Position numbers and translations under genes: made by a program. Under the pieces are notes generated by a model. That model saw only the letters and a program-made list of their open reading frames with translations, was not told the origin of the DNA and searched no databases. This document shows positions 31,723 to 40,159 of a DNA stretch of 53,814 bases, in pieces. Position 1 is the first letter of the stretch; the number at the start of each line of letters is the position of its first letter. Source of the DNA: DASUBV01 sp035763085 (GTDB lineage Bacteria > Actinomycetota > Actinomycetes > Streptosporangiales > Streptosporangiaceae); contig DASUBV010000080.1 of the NCBI GenBank assembly GCA_035763085.1, positions 1-53,814 on the forward strand. Reading direction: 5' to 3'.

Positions 31723-33522
31723 GTGCGCATCGCCCTGACAGCCGAGGGCACTTACCCGCATCAGTTCGGCGGGGTGAGTGTCTGGTGTGACCAGCTGGTC
31801 CGCGGCCTGCCCGAGTGTGACTTCCTGCTGGTCCCGCTCGTCGCCACCGGCACCGAGCCGGTGCGCTGGGAGCTGCCGCCCAACGTGGCCAGCCTGACCC
31901 CCATCCCGCTGTGGGGGCCGTCGCCGCCGCCCCCGCCAGGCGCGCGGTGGCTGCGGCCGCGGACCGGCCCGCCGGTCGGCGAGCTGATCGAGGTGCTGCT
32001 GGCGCCGCCCGATGAGGAACAGGACGCCTTCGGCGACGTGCTGCGCGAGATGTTCGCCTACGCCCAGTACGGGAACCTGTCGGCCGCGCTGGCCAGCGAG
32101 GACTCGGTGCGGCTGCTCAGCGAGGCGTGGCGGCACCGCTGGCCGGACCCGGACCTGGCGGCGCCGACGCTGCAGGACGCGGTCACCGCGATCCAGCTGC
32201 TGGAGCACGCGCTGCGGCCGCTGGCCCACCCGCCGCCGCGCGCCGACGTGGTGCACGCGGTGACCAACGGGCTCGGCGCGCTGCCCGCGCTGGCGGCCAG
32301 GTGGCGCTACGGCACGCCCGTGGTCGTCACCGAGCACGGCATGTACATGCGCGAGCATTACCTGCACAGCCGCCAGGAGCCGTTCCGGTGGCCGGTCAAG
32401 CAGCTGTACCTGCAGTTCCTGCGCCGCCTGTGCGTGCTGGGCTACCGCGAGTCGGCGGTGATCACGCCGGGGAACGTCTACAACAAGCGCTGGGAAGCCC
32501 AGCTGGGCGCCGACCTGAACCGGGTGCGCACGGTCTACAACGGGGTCAACCCGGCCGACTTCCCGGCCCTGGACAGCGAGCCGGACGTGCCGACGATCTC
32601 GTGGGCCGGCCGGGTCGACCCGATCAAGGACCTGGACTCGCTGCTGCGCGCGTTCGCCATCGTCCGCCGCGAGCTGCCCGAGGCCCGGCTGCGGATCTTC
32701 GGCTCGCCGCCGGCCGGCCGCGAGGCCTACCTGGCCCGCTGCCAGGCCCTGGCCAGGGAGCTGCGGGTAGCCGAGGCTGTCACGTTCGAGGGCCGGGTCC
32801 CGGAGATCCGCGACGCCTACGCCGCCGGCCAGGTCGTGGTGCTGTGCAGCATCACCGAGGGCTTCCCGTACACCCTGATCGAGGCGATGACGTGCGGGCG
32901 GCCGTGTGTCGCCACCGATGTCGGCGGCGTGACCGAGGCGGTCGGCGACACCGGCCTGGTAGTGCCGCCGCGGCGGCCGGCGGAGCTGGCCCGGGCCTGC
33001 CTCACGCTGCTGCGCGACGCGGACCTGCGCAGCCGGCTGGGCCGGGCCGCCCGGCTGCGCGCCCTGGAGTACTTCACGGTGGACCGGGCGATCAGCGCCT
33101 TCGATGAGATCTACATGTTCCTCGGCGCGGGCAAGCCGCTGCCGATGGCCGCCGCTGCCGACGTGCCGGCGGCCATGCCCGCGGCGGCGCCGGGCGGGCC
33201 GCCGGCGGGCGGCCCCGGCGGCGGGCGGCCGGCGGAGGTGCCCGTGCCGCCGCCTGCCGCGCCGGGACCCGCCGTGCCAGCGCCCGCTGCAGCGGTGCCC
33301 GCCGGCGTGCTGCCTGCTGACACGGTGCCCGCCGAGGCACGGCCCGCCGAGGTGCCGACCACGACCGGGCCGCATGACGGCGGCGCCGTGCGGCCGGTGC
33401 CGGCCGATCAGGTCCCTGCCGCGCAGCTGCGGCTGGCCGCGGTGCCCGCTGAGGCCGGCGAGCCCGAGTCCGATCCTGAGGCGGGCCAGCCCGGCTCGTC
33501 ACCCCTGGAGGCCGCCGGATGA
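31723..33522 (+). CDS. PelF-like GT4 glycosyltransferase with long Pro/Ala tail
   Basis: The N terminus, MRIALTAEGTYPHQFGGVSV, matches the opening of the PelF/DUF3492 family, the cytosolic UDP-sugar glycosyltransferase that polymerises Pel. A GT4 fold follows: TEHGMYMREHYLHSR, then YNGVNPADFPAL, SWAGRVDPIKDLDSLLRAF and ITEGFPYTLIEAMTCGRPCV with the EX7E motif. Homology ends near residue 470. About 125 further residues are Pro/Ala/Gly-rich, which PelF does not normally have. The start is GTG 31723, five bases after the deacetylase. The stop overlaps the membrane protein start. PelF-like is a family-level call. Confidence 0.85.
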   Translation: MRIALTAEGTYPHQFGGVSVWCDQLVRGLPECDFLLVPLVATGTEPVRWELPPNVASLTPIPLWGPSPPPPPGARWLRPRTGPPVGELIEVLLAPPDEEQDAFGDVLREMFAYAQYGNLSAALASEDSVRLLSEAWRHRWPDPDLAAPTLQDAVTAIQLLEHALRPLAHPPPRADVVHAVTNGLGALPALAARWRYGTPVVVTEHGMYMREHYLHSRQEPFRWPVKQLYLQFLRRLCVLGYRESAVITPGNVYNKRWEAQLGADLNRVRTVYNGVNPADFPALDSEPDVPTISWAGRVDPIKDLDSLLRAFAIVRRELPEARLRIFGSPPAGREAYLARCQALARELRVAEAVTFEGRVPEIRDAYAAGQVVVLCSITEGFPYTLIEAMTCGRPCVATDVGGVTEAVGDTGLVVPPRRPAELARACLTLLRDADLRSRLGRAARLRALEYFTVDRAISAFDEIYMFLGAGKPLPMAAAADVPAAMPAAAPGGPPAGGPGGGRPAEVPVPPPAAPGPAVPAPAAAVPAGVLPADTVPAEARPAEVPTTTGPHDGGAVRPVPADQVPAAQLRLAAVPAEAGEPESDPEAGQPGSSPLEAAG

Positions 33523-34988
33523 GCGCCGGAGACGTCCGCACCCGGCTGCCACGCGGGCCCGGCTCCGAGGACGACACGATCGTCATCCCGAAGCTGCGCT
33601 CCATCGCCGGGACCGAGACCGTGCCGCCGCTCACGGTCGCGGCGCTGTGCGAGGAGTTCGGCCCGGTCTGCGAGTCCGCCGTCGACCCGCTGGAGATCGC
33701 CAGCGCGCTGGAGTTCGACGGGATGAGCGACCAGACCGTCCGCGACCGCTACGGCTACTCCGACGTGTTCGCCCTGGCCAACGAGATGTACATCCAGGTG
33801 CCCCGGCAGCCCGCCGAGCCGCCGCCGCCGCCCGACCCGTGGCAGGTCTCCCGGCTGCAGCCGCTGCTGCACGCCCTGCTGTACGGGCTGCCGGCCATCT
33901 GCTTCCCGGCCGCCGCGGCGCTGCTGGCGGGCCCCGGCCTGCATCCCGCGCTGATCACCGCGCTGCTGACCGCGTGGGCGGCCAGCCAGGGCCTGGCCAC
34001 CCTGGGTTACCTGCGGCTGGGCCGGACCACCGACCGGGGCCAGGCCAAGCGGCTGCTGCGGGCCGGGCTGCTGGCCGGGATGGTGATCGTGGTGCTGGCC
34101 ATGGCCGGCGTCGCGGTGGTCGCGCATGCCCGGCTGCCCGTGCTGATCTTCGGCGCCGGCGAGGGCGCGTACATGCTCGGCGCCTGCGTACTGCTGGTGC
34201 TCGGCGCCGAGCGCTGGCTGCTGCCCGTGCTGGCGCCGGGGGTGGCGGGCAGCACGGTATTCCTGGCCCTGGGCCGCCCGCCCGCGCTGCAGCACATCGC
34301 CTGGTACGCACTGGCCGCCACCGCGGTGCTGGCCCTGGTGGCCGCCATGCTGGTGACCCGGAGCAGCCGCCGTGCGCCGGGCCGGCTGTTCGTGGCCGCC
34401 GAGCTGCGCAACGCGGCGCCGGCCGCGGCATTCGGGCTGGTGGCGGCCGGGCTGCTGGCCTTCCCGGTCATCGCGGGCGCGGACGGGCACGGCGGGATCA
34501 ACGTCGGCGCCCTGCTGGCCACGCTGCCGCTGTCGCTGTCCATGGGGGCGGCGGAGTGGTGCCTGCTGGCCTACCGGCGGCGCACCCGCCAGCTGCTGCG
34601 CACCACGCAGGACCTGCGGGTCTTCGCCCGCGGCGCGCGGCTGGTGCTCGGCCTGGCGGTGGCCCAGTACCTGCTGGCCACCATCGCGCTGACCGCGGCC
34701 GCGTCCTGGATCGCCATCAGCACCGGACTGGTCACGCCGGGCCCGGGCCTGATGGCCGAGCTGGGCGTGTACCTGGCGCTGGGCTGCGCGATGTTCCTGG
34801 CCCTGGCGCTGCAGGCGCTGGGCATCCGGGCCGTGCCGCTGGTCGCCAGCGCGGCGGCGCTGGCCTTCGAGCTGGCCTGGCGGGAGCTGGGCCTGGTATC
34901 ACAGCTCGCCGCGTGCGCCGGGCTGCTGGTCGTCCTGGGGGCGTATGCCGCCGTGGCGCTGGGCGCCGCGGTCCGGCACGCGTTCTGA
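33519..34988 (+). CDS. 12-segment membrane protein, candidate polysaccharide exporter
   Basis: The 489-residue product has a soluble N-terminal segment of about 105 residues. It contains LEFDGMSDQTVRDRYGYSDV, an unrecognised motif. About twelve hydrophobic segments follow, such as LLAGMVIVVLAMAGVAVVA, INVGALLATLPLSLSMG and LGVYLALGCAMFLALALQAL. Twelve segments next to a PelF-like enzyme recall PelG/MOP-type exporters, but I see no sequence match to PelG's conserved N terminus. Another possibility is an oligosaccharide flippase or polymerase. The ATG overlaps the glycosyltransferase stop by four bases, indicating tight coupling. Confidence 0.6.
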   Translation: MSAGDVRTRLPRGPGSEDDTIVIPKLRSIAGTETVPPLTVAALCEEFGPVCESAVDPLEIASALEFDGMSDQTVRDRYGYSDVFALANEMYIQVPRQPAEPPPPPDPWQVSRLQPLLHALLYGLPAICFPAAAALLAGPGLHPALITALLTAWAASQGLATLGYLRLGRTTDRGQAKRLLRAGLLAGMVIVVLAMAGVAVVAHARLPVLIFGAGEGAYMLGACVLLVLGAERWLLPVLAPGVAGSTVFLALGRPPALQHIAWYALAATAVLALVAAMLVTRSSRRAPGRLFVAAELRNAAPAAAFGLVAAGLLAFPVIAGADGHGGINVGALLATLPLSLSMGAAEWCLLAYRRRTRQLLRTTQDLRVFARGARLVLGLAVAQYLLATIALTAAASWIAISTGLVTPGPGLMAELGVYLALGCAMFLALALQALGIRAVPLVASAAALAFELAWRELGLVSQLAACAGLLVVLGAYAAVALGAAVRHAF

Positions 34989-35049
34989 GCACTACCCGGC
35001 CGGGCCGCCTGGCAGGCCGGAACTAAGACGAGGAAATGAGGAAGGGACA

Positions 35050-36075
35050 ATGCCGGAACTTGTTGCCGTCACCGGGGCCGAGGGCTTCATCGGCTCGCAC
35101 CTGACCGAGGCGCTCGTGCGGCGCGGGCACCGGGTCCGCGCCATGGCTCTCTACAACATGTACAGCTCGCGCGGCTGGCTGGACACCGTGGCCCCGGAGA
35201 TCATGGATCAGGTTGAGGTCGTCTTCGGCGATGTGCGCGACCCCGGCTCGGTGCGGTCGTTCATCGACGGCGCCGCCGCGGTGTATCACCTGGCCGCGCT
35301 GGGCTCGGTGCCGTACTCCTACTCGGCCCCGCGCTCGTTCGTCGACACCAACACCATCGGCACGCTGCACGTGCTGGAGGCGGTGCGGTCCTGCCAGACG
35401 CCGCGGCTGGTGCATACCTCCACGAGCGAGACGTACGGGACGGCGCGTACCGTGCCGATCAGCGAGGCGCACCCGCTGCAGGCCCAGTCGCCGTACGCGG
35501 CGGCCAAGGTCGGCGCGGACAAGCTGGTGGAGTCCTATTTCCTGAGCTTCGGCCTGCCGGCCACCACGCTGCGGCCGTTCAACACCTTCGGGCCGCGGCA
35601 GTCCACCCGGGCGGTCATCCCGCAGGTCATCACCCAGCTCGGCGCGATCAGGCAGGACATCGTGCGGGGCCGCAGCGGGCCCCGGCAGCTCAAGCTCGGC
35701 GCGCTGGACCCGACCAGGGACTTCTCCTACGTGACCGACACCGCGCAGGCCTTTATCGACCTGGGCGAGGCGCCGGGCTCGGCGGTTTTCGGCGAGGTGT
35801 TCAACTGCGGCCCCGGCGCGGACGTGGCCATCGGCAGGCTGGCTGAGGAGATCGCCGCCCTGATGGACGTTGACGTCGACATTGTCGAGGACGCCCAGCG
35901 GCTGCGGCCCAAGGACTCCGAGGTCATGCGCCTGGTCTGCGACGCCACCAAGCTGCGCGAGCGCACCGGCTGGCGGCCGCAGGTCGACCGGGAGCAGGGG
36001 CTGCGCCAGACCATCAAGTGGTTCGGCGACCCGGCGAACCAGGCCTACTACACCTCCACGGGATACCAGCAGTGA
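35050..36075 (+). CDS. NAD-dependent 4,6-dehydratase/epimerase (SDR, LegB-like)
   Basis: Extended SDR enzymes of this type act on nucleotide-linked hexoses. The 341-residue protein has the NAD motif VTGAEGFIGSHLTEALVRRG and the catalytic Ser region HTSTSETYG. It has the YxxxK pair in QSPYAAAKVGADKLVESY and the late RPFNTFGPRQSTRAVIPQVI and TRDFSYVTDTAQAFI blocks. The pattern suits UDP-GlcNAc/GDP-sugar 4,6-dehydratases and 4-epimerases; the product cannot be told apart by eye. ATG 35050 follows GAGGAAATGAGGAAGGGAC. It is 61 bases after the membrane protein and 38 before the next SDR. Confidence 0.85.
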   Translation: MPELVAVTGAEGFIGSHLTEALVRRGHRVRAMALYNMYSSRGWLDTVAPEIMDQVEVVFGDVRDPGSVRSFIDGAAAVYHLAALGSVPYSYSAPRSFVDTNTIGTLHVLEAVRSCQTPRLVHTSTSETYGTARTVPISEAHPLQAQSPYAAAKVGADKLVESYFLSFGLPATTLRPFNTFGPRQSTRAVIPQVITQLGAIRQDIVRGRSGPRQLKLGALDPTRDFSYVTDTAQAFIDLGEAPGSAVFGEVFNCGPGADVAIGRLAEEIAALMDVDVDIVEDAQRLRPKDSEVMRLVCDATKLRERTGWRPQVDREQGLRQTIKWFGDPANQAYYTSTGYQQ

Positions 36076-36113
36076 CCACTGGCCGGGCACGGCCCAGGTG
36101 ACAGGAGCTTGCA

Positions 36114-37130
36114 GTGACGACGGGGCGAGCAAACACCGGACCCGGCCGCGAGCCGCCAGCGGCGCGGCCGGCCGCGACGCGACGCTGGTTCGCCAACGGG
36201 CCCGAAACAGGCCCGCGCGTGCTGGTGATCGGCGCGAGCGGGTTCCTCGGCACGCACGTGCACGTCCGGGCCCGGGCCGCGGGCCTGGACGTGGTGACCG
36301 CGGGCCGGTCGGCGCTGCCCGATTCCCGCTCGCATTTCCTGGTGGACCTGACCGACGACGATCCGGCCCGGCTGGCCGTGATGCTGGCCGGCCTGGAGCC
36401 CGACGTGGTGATCAACTGTGCCGGGGCCACCGGGTCGGACATCGCCGAGCTGACGGCGCTGAACGTGACCGGGACCAGCGCCCTGGTCCGGGCCCTGCGG
36501 ATGACCGGGCGGGCGATCCGCCTGGTGCACCTGGGCTCAGCCGCTGAGTACGGGCCGAGCGAGCACGGGATCACGGTCGATGAGACCACGCCGCCCCGGC
36601 CGACCAGCGTGTACGGGTCGACCAAGCTGGCCGCCACCCGGCTGGTCGAGCTGGGCCGGGCTACCGGGCTGGACGCCGTGGTGCTGCGCGTGTTCAACCC
36701 GGTCGGGCCCGGCGCGCCGGACACCATCCTGCCGGGCCGGGTGGCCGCCGAGTTCCGCCGGGCGCTGACCCGCGGCAGCACGGTCCGGCTCGGCCCGCTC
36801 GACGCCGTCCGGGACTTCGTGGACGTCCGCGACATCGCCGACGCGGCGATCGCCGCGGCCCTGGCCCCGGCCCTGGCCGGGGCCGTGCTCAACATCGCCA
36901 GCGGCTCGGGCGTGGTCGTCCGGACGCTGGTGACCGAGATGGCGGCCATCACCGGCTACGACGGCCCCGTGCACGAGGACTCCGGCGGGTCGCCGCACTC
37001 CGCCGGCCTGAGCTGGCAGCAGGGCGACATCTACCGGGCCGAGCGCGACCTGGGCTGGCGGCCCCGCTACTCGCTCCGGGCGTCGCTGACTGACTTGTGG
37101 GAGGGCCGCCGTGCCGCCGGAGCCGCCTGA
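36114..37130 (+). CDS. NAD-dependent epimerase/dehydratase (SDR)
   Basis: The 338-residue protein has a 35-residue variable N terminus, then the NAD motif VLVIGASGFLGTHVHVRARA, a Ser region VHLGSAAEYGP, and YGSTK providing the YxxxK pair. RVFNPVGPGAPDTILPGRVA and VRDFVDVRDIADAAIAAAL follow. It is a second, divergent SDR (not a close repeat of the first); possible roles are sugar 4-epimerisation or reduction of a 4-keto intermediate made by the neighbour. The start GTG 36114 has AGGAGCTT upstream. Its last 20 bases overlap the first spherulin-4 gene. Confidence 0.82.
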   Translation: MTTGRANTGPGREPPAARPAATRRWFANGPETGPRVLVIGASGFLGTHVHVRARAAGLDVVTAGRSALPDSRSHFLVDLTDDDPARLAVMLAGLEPDVVINCAGATGSDIAELTALNVTGTSALVRALRMTGRAIRLVHLGSAAEYGPSEHGITVDETTPPRPTSVYGSTKLAATRLVELGRATGLDAVVLRVFNPVGPGAPDTILPGRVAAEFRRALTRGSTVRLGPLDAVRDFVDVRDIADAAIAAALAPALAGAVLNIASGSGVVVRTLVTEMAAITGYDGPVHEDSGGSPHSAGLSWQQGDIYRAERDLGWRPRYSLRASLTDLWEGRRAAGAA

Positions 37131-37929
37131 CATCCGGCCCGCCGCCTCCTGGCGGGCGGCCACGGGGCCGTGGTCCGCCCCCGGCCGGGCCCGGCCCGGC
37201 CCGGGGAGCTGGCGGCGGCCGCGGCCGGTCGTGCCGCGGCTGGTGGTGCCCGCGTACTTCCATCCGGCCCTGGCCCCCGGTGACTGGGCGCGGATGGCGC
37301 GCCAGGCCAGCCACATCCGGGTCGTCATCCTCAACCCGGCCAGCGGGCCCGGCGACCAGCCAGACCCCGCCTACGTCCCGGCGCTGCAGCCGCTGAAGGA
37401 CGCCGGCGTGACAATCGCCGGCTATGCCGACACCAACTACGGCCAGCGGCCGTGGCGCGAGGCGCTGGCGGACATCGAGCGCTACCAGGACTGGTACGGG
37501 ATCGACGGCGTGCTCTATGACCGGGTCTCCGCCGTGGCCGGCGACCTGCGGCACTATGCCCTGCTGGCCCGCCGGGCCCGCAAGCTGGGCGCGCAGACCG
37601 TCGTGTTCAACCACGGCGTGCACCCGCATGAGGGCTATGCCCGGCACGCCGACATCCTCGGCACGTTCGAGGGGCCGTGGCATGTCTACCTGCAGCAGGC
37701 CGTGCCGCAGTGGACCAGGTCCTGGCCGCCCGGCCGGTTCTACCACGTCGTGTACTCGGTTCCGCTCGAGCACCTGGCCAGCGCGTTCATGGTGGCGGGG
37801 CGGCGCCGCGCGGCCTGCGTCTACGTCACCGACCACGGCGGCAGCAATCCCTACAGCCGGCTGCCCGCGCTCGTGCCTGCCCCGCAGGCGCAGCAGTGGG
37901 CCAGCCAGCAGGGGCGGACCGCCCGGTGA
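37111..37929 (+). CDS. Spherulin-4 (GH135-like) protein, copy 1, no membrane anchor
   Basis: Spherulin-4 domains include the GH135 glycoside hydrolase Sph3, which cleaves fungal galactosaminogalactan. The 272-residue protein has VPRLVVPAYFHPALAPGDW, ILNPASGPGD, the barrel strand YGIDGVLYDRV (Asp137) and LGTFEGPWHVY (Glu187). The last two acidic residues are candidates for catalysis by position. The final part has YVTDHGGSNPYSRLP. The first 45 residues are Pro/Arg-rich and show no signal peptide or membrane helix. The start GTG 37111 overlaps the upstream SDR by 20 bases. Its paralogue follows directly. Confidence 0.85.
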   Translation: MPPEPPDIRPAASWRAATGPWSAPGRARPGPGSWRRPRPVVPRLVVPAYFHPALAPGDWARMARQASHIRVVILNPASGPGDQPDPAYVPALQPLKDAGVTIAGYADTNYGQRPWREALADIERYQDWYGIDGVLYDRVSAVAGDLRHYALLARRARKLGAQTVVFNHGVHPHEGYARHADILGTFEGPWHVYLQQAVPQWTRSWPPGRFYHVVYSVPLEHLASAFMVAGRRRAACVYVTDHGGSNPYSRLPALVPAPQAQQWASQQGRTAR

Positions 37930-38774
37930 CCGGCCGGGGGGCGCATGCCATGCCGAGCGCCAGCCCGGCACTGCCGCTGGAGCCGCCGCCGCGCCGGCCG
38001 CGCGCGCTGCCGGTGATCGTGGTCATCCTGCTGCTGGCCGCCGGGATCGCGGTGGCGGTGAAGTACCTGGACACCAGTCCGCCGCCGTGCCAGGCCACCT
38101 TCGTCCCGGCGTTCTTCCCGCCGCCCGACTGGACCAAGGCCATGCACGACGGCCAGGCCGCGCCGGGCGTGATGATCCTCAACCCGGCCTCGGGCCCCGG
38201 GCCGGCGCCGGACTCCGAGCTGCAGGGCTCGGTCAGCCACGCGGCGGACGCCGGCTCGAAGGTCATCGGCTACGTCGGCACCGAGTACGGCGCGCGGCCG
38301 CTGGCCGAGGCGGAGAAGTTTGTCCAGGAATACCACTCCTGGTACGGAGTAACCGGGATATTCCTGGACCAGACGCCCACCGAGGGCACCAGCAACATCG
38401 GCTATTACCGGAGCCTGGCCAGTTACATCCACCGGGTTATCCCCGGCGCCACGATATGGCTGAATCCAGGCGATTTCCCGGCCCGGGCGTATATGTCGGT
38501 CGGCAACGTCGTGATGGTGTTCGAGGGGCCCTACAAGAACTACGTGAACCTGCCGGTCCCGAAGTGGGTCAAGGACTACCGTCCCGGCCGCTTCGCGCAC
38601 ACTGTCTACGCCACTCCGGAGGCGGCGATCTCCAGTGCCGTGAAGCTGTCCCGCGAGCGGAATGCCGGCTACCTGTTCCTCACCGACAACGTCGGATCCA
38701 ACCCCTACAGCGCGCTTCCTGACTACTGGTCGCGCGAGAGCGCCGCCGTGGCCGGCGGCTGTCACCGGTCATGA
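37926..38774 (+). CDS. Spherulin-4 (GH135-like) protein, copy 2, membrane-anchored
   Basis: A paralogue of the preceding protein, with one membrane helix near residues 30-48 (RALPVIVVILLLAAGIAVAV), so the domain should face outward. It shares VPAFFPPPDWTKAM-like and MILNPASGPGP segments, then YGVTGIFLDQTPTEG (Asp148), VMVFEGPYKNYVN (Glu200) and LTDNVGSNPYSALPDYW. In the first acidic motif Asp is followed by Gln, not the Glu seen in many family members. GTG 37926 overlaps the upstream stop (GTGA); ATG 37950, with GGGGGG upstream, is an alternative. Length 282. Confidence 0.85.
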   Translation: MTGRGAHAMPSASPALPLEPPPRRPRALPVIVVILLLAAGIAVAVKYLDTSPPPCQATFVPAFFPPPDWTKAMHDGQAAPGVMILNPASGPGPAPDSELQGSVSHAADAGSKVIGYVGTEYGARPLAEAEKFVQEYHSWYGVTGIFLDQTPTEGTSNIGYYRSLASYIHRVIPGATIWLNPGDFPARAYMSVGNVVMVFEGPYKNYVNLPVPKWVKDYRPGRFAHTVYATPEAAISSAVKLSRERNAGYLFLTDNVGSNPYSALPDYWSRESAAVAGGCHRS

Positions 38775-38872
38775 GCGCGCCAGGGGGCAAAGCGGACGCA
38801 AAATCGGGGGTATTCATGCGGACAAATACGGTTCCGTCCTGGTCGGGATCACGACATCTCCTCCATCTGCAT

Positions 38873-38889
38873 GAGGCGCTTGGCGCCTC
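38873..38889. promoter_or_regulatory. Palindrome just upstream of the first response regulator
   Basis: GAGGCGC (38873-38879) and GCGCCTC (38883-38889) are perfect reverse complements around TTG, 20 bases before the ATG at 38909. It could be an operator or an RNA hairpin occluding initiation. The preceding bases (38790-38870) are less GC-rich than the genes. Confidence 0.45.
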
Positions 38890-38908
38890 GGCACGGCAGA
38901 GTCGGTGA

Positions 38909-40159
38909 ATGGACGTGCTGCGACTCGTGCTGGTAGACGACTACCGCATGGTGACCGAAGCGCTGGCGTCACGCTTGTCGTCCGCGCCGGACCTGTGGGT
39001 GGCCGGCTGCAGCCAGACCGATGATCCCCGGCTGCCGGAGATCATCCGCTGGCTGCGGCCCGACATCGTGCTGATCGACGTCGAGCCACTGGGCTTCGCG
39101 GTGGCGGAGGTGCTGAGCCGGATCCGGACGGCCTGGCCGGACGCGCGGATCATCGTCGTGAGTGCCGATGATGATGTCTCGCACGCGGTGGACGCGGCGC
39201 GGGCCGGCGCGGACGCCTGGGTGTCGAAGAACCAGGGCGCTGATCAGCTGGAGACCGTGCTGCGCGGCGTTGCCCGCGGGCATTCCTGGTTCCCGCCGGA
39301 GATGCTCGGCGAGGTGCTGCGCGGCCTGCGCCAGGACGTCCGCGAGGCGCGCGAGAGCAGCAACCTGCTGGACACCCTGAGCCCGCGCGAGCTGGACGTG
39401 CTGACCAGCATGGCCAAGGGCAAGCGCGCCCGGCAGATCGCGGCGGAGCTGATGATCTCGGCCGACACCGTCCGTACTCACACGCGCAGTATCTTCGGAA
39501 AGCTCGAGGTGCACAGCCGGATCGAGGCCGTGAGCGTGGCCTGGGCCGCGGGCCTGCGGCCCGCCGAGGGGCAGGGCCCGGCGGGAGGCCGGCCGGCCGG
39601 CGACAGCGAGGCCCGGGGCGACGGCGGCCGCGCGGCGGGAGCCAGGCCGCGCGCGGTGAAGCCGGCCCCGGACCGGCCGCGCCCGGCTCAGCCGGGCTCA
39701 GCCCAGCCGGGCTCGGGCCGGTCAGGCTCGGCCAGGCCCGGTCCCGACAAGCCAGGCCCGGACAAGCCCCGCGCGGTCAGGCCGGCCGCCGACCGGCCGC
39801 GCCCGGTCCAGTCGGGCGTGTCCAGGACCGGTGCGGCGCAGGGCCGCACGGGCCAGGGCGGGGCAGCTCACGGCAGCCCGGGGCCGGACGGCCCGGCTCA
39901 GGGAGCCGCGCCGCCGCCAGGGACGGGCCCGGCCCGGTCAGCCCGTGCCATCCCCGGACAGCACGATCCAGGACAGCATGAACGCGGCCAGCGGGGAGCC
40001 GGCCAGCCGGCCACCGGGCGCCCCGGCGGCCTGCCGCCCGGCGCCGCGCGACACCGGCCGGCCGGGCCAGGACCAGCGCGGCGCAGCCCCGTTACTGGTT
40101 ATCCCGGCGGGCGCGCTGGTGCCGGGCCGCCGCGCGCTGCGGAGTCGGGCGGCCTGTGA
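38909..40159 (+). CDS. LuxR-type response regulator with 200-residue Pro-rich tail
   Basis: The first 125 residues form a receiver domain (LRLVLVDDYRMVTEALASRL) with acidic pair Asp10-Asp11, phospho-acceptor Asp57 in DIVLIDVE and the lysine in WVSKNQG. Residues about 155-210 are a LuxR/NarL helix-turn-helix (LSPRELDVLTSMAKGKRARQ and IAAELMISADTVRTH). The remainder to residue 416 is Pro/Arg/Gly/Ala-rich. It includes a 40-residue imperfect repeat (DNA at 39650-39691 and 39770-39811, 120-base period). No kinase is encoded nearby, so it is an orphan. The stop overlaps the next start (GTGA). Confidence 0.85.
   Translation: MDVLRLVLVDDYRMVTEALASRLSSAPDLWVAGCSQTDDPRLPEIIRWLRPDIVLIDVEPLGFAVAEVLSRIRTAWPDARIIVVSADDDVSHAVDAARAGADAWVSKNQGADQLETVLRGVARGHSWFPPEMLGEVLRGLRQDVREARESSNLLDTLSPRELDVLTSMAKGKRARQIAAELMISADTVRTHTRSIFGKLEVHSRIEAVSVAWAAGLRPAEGQGPAGGRPAGDSEARGDGGRAAGARPRAVKPAPDRPRPAQPGSAQPGSGRSGSARPGPDKPGPDKPRAVRPAADRPRPVQSGVSRTGAAQGRTGQGGAAHGSPGPDGPAQGAAPPPGTGPARSARAIPGQHDPGQHERGQRGAGQPATGRPGGLPPGAARHRPAGPGPARRSPVTGYPGGRAGAGPPRAAESGGL

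Noticed and set aside
33519..34988. Calling the membrane protein PelG
   Set aside because: Segment number fits but I could not see PelG's conserved sequence; left as candidate exporter.
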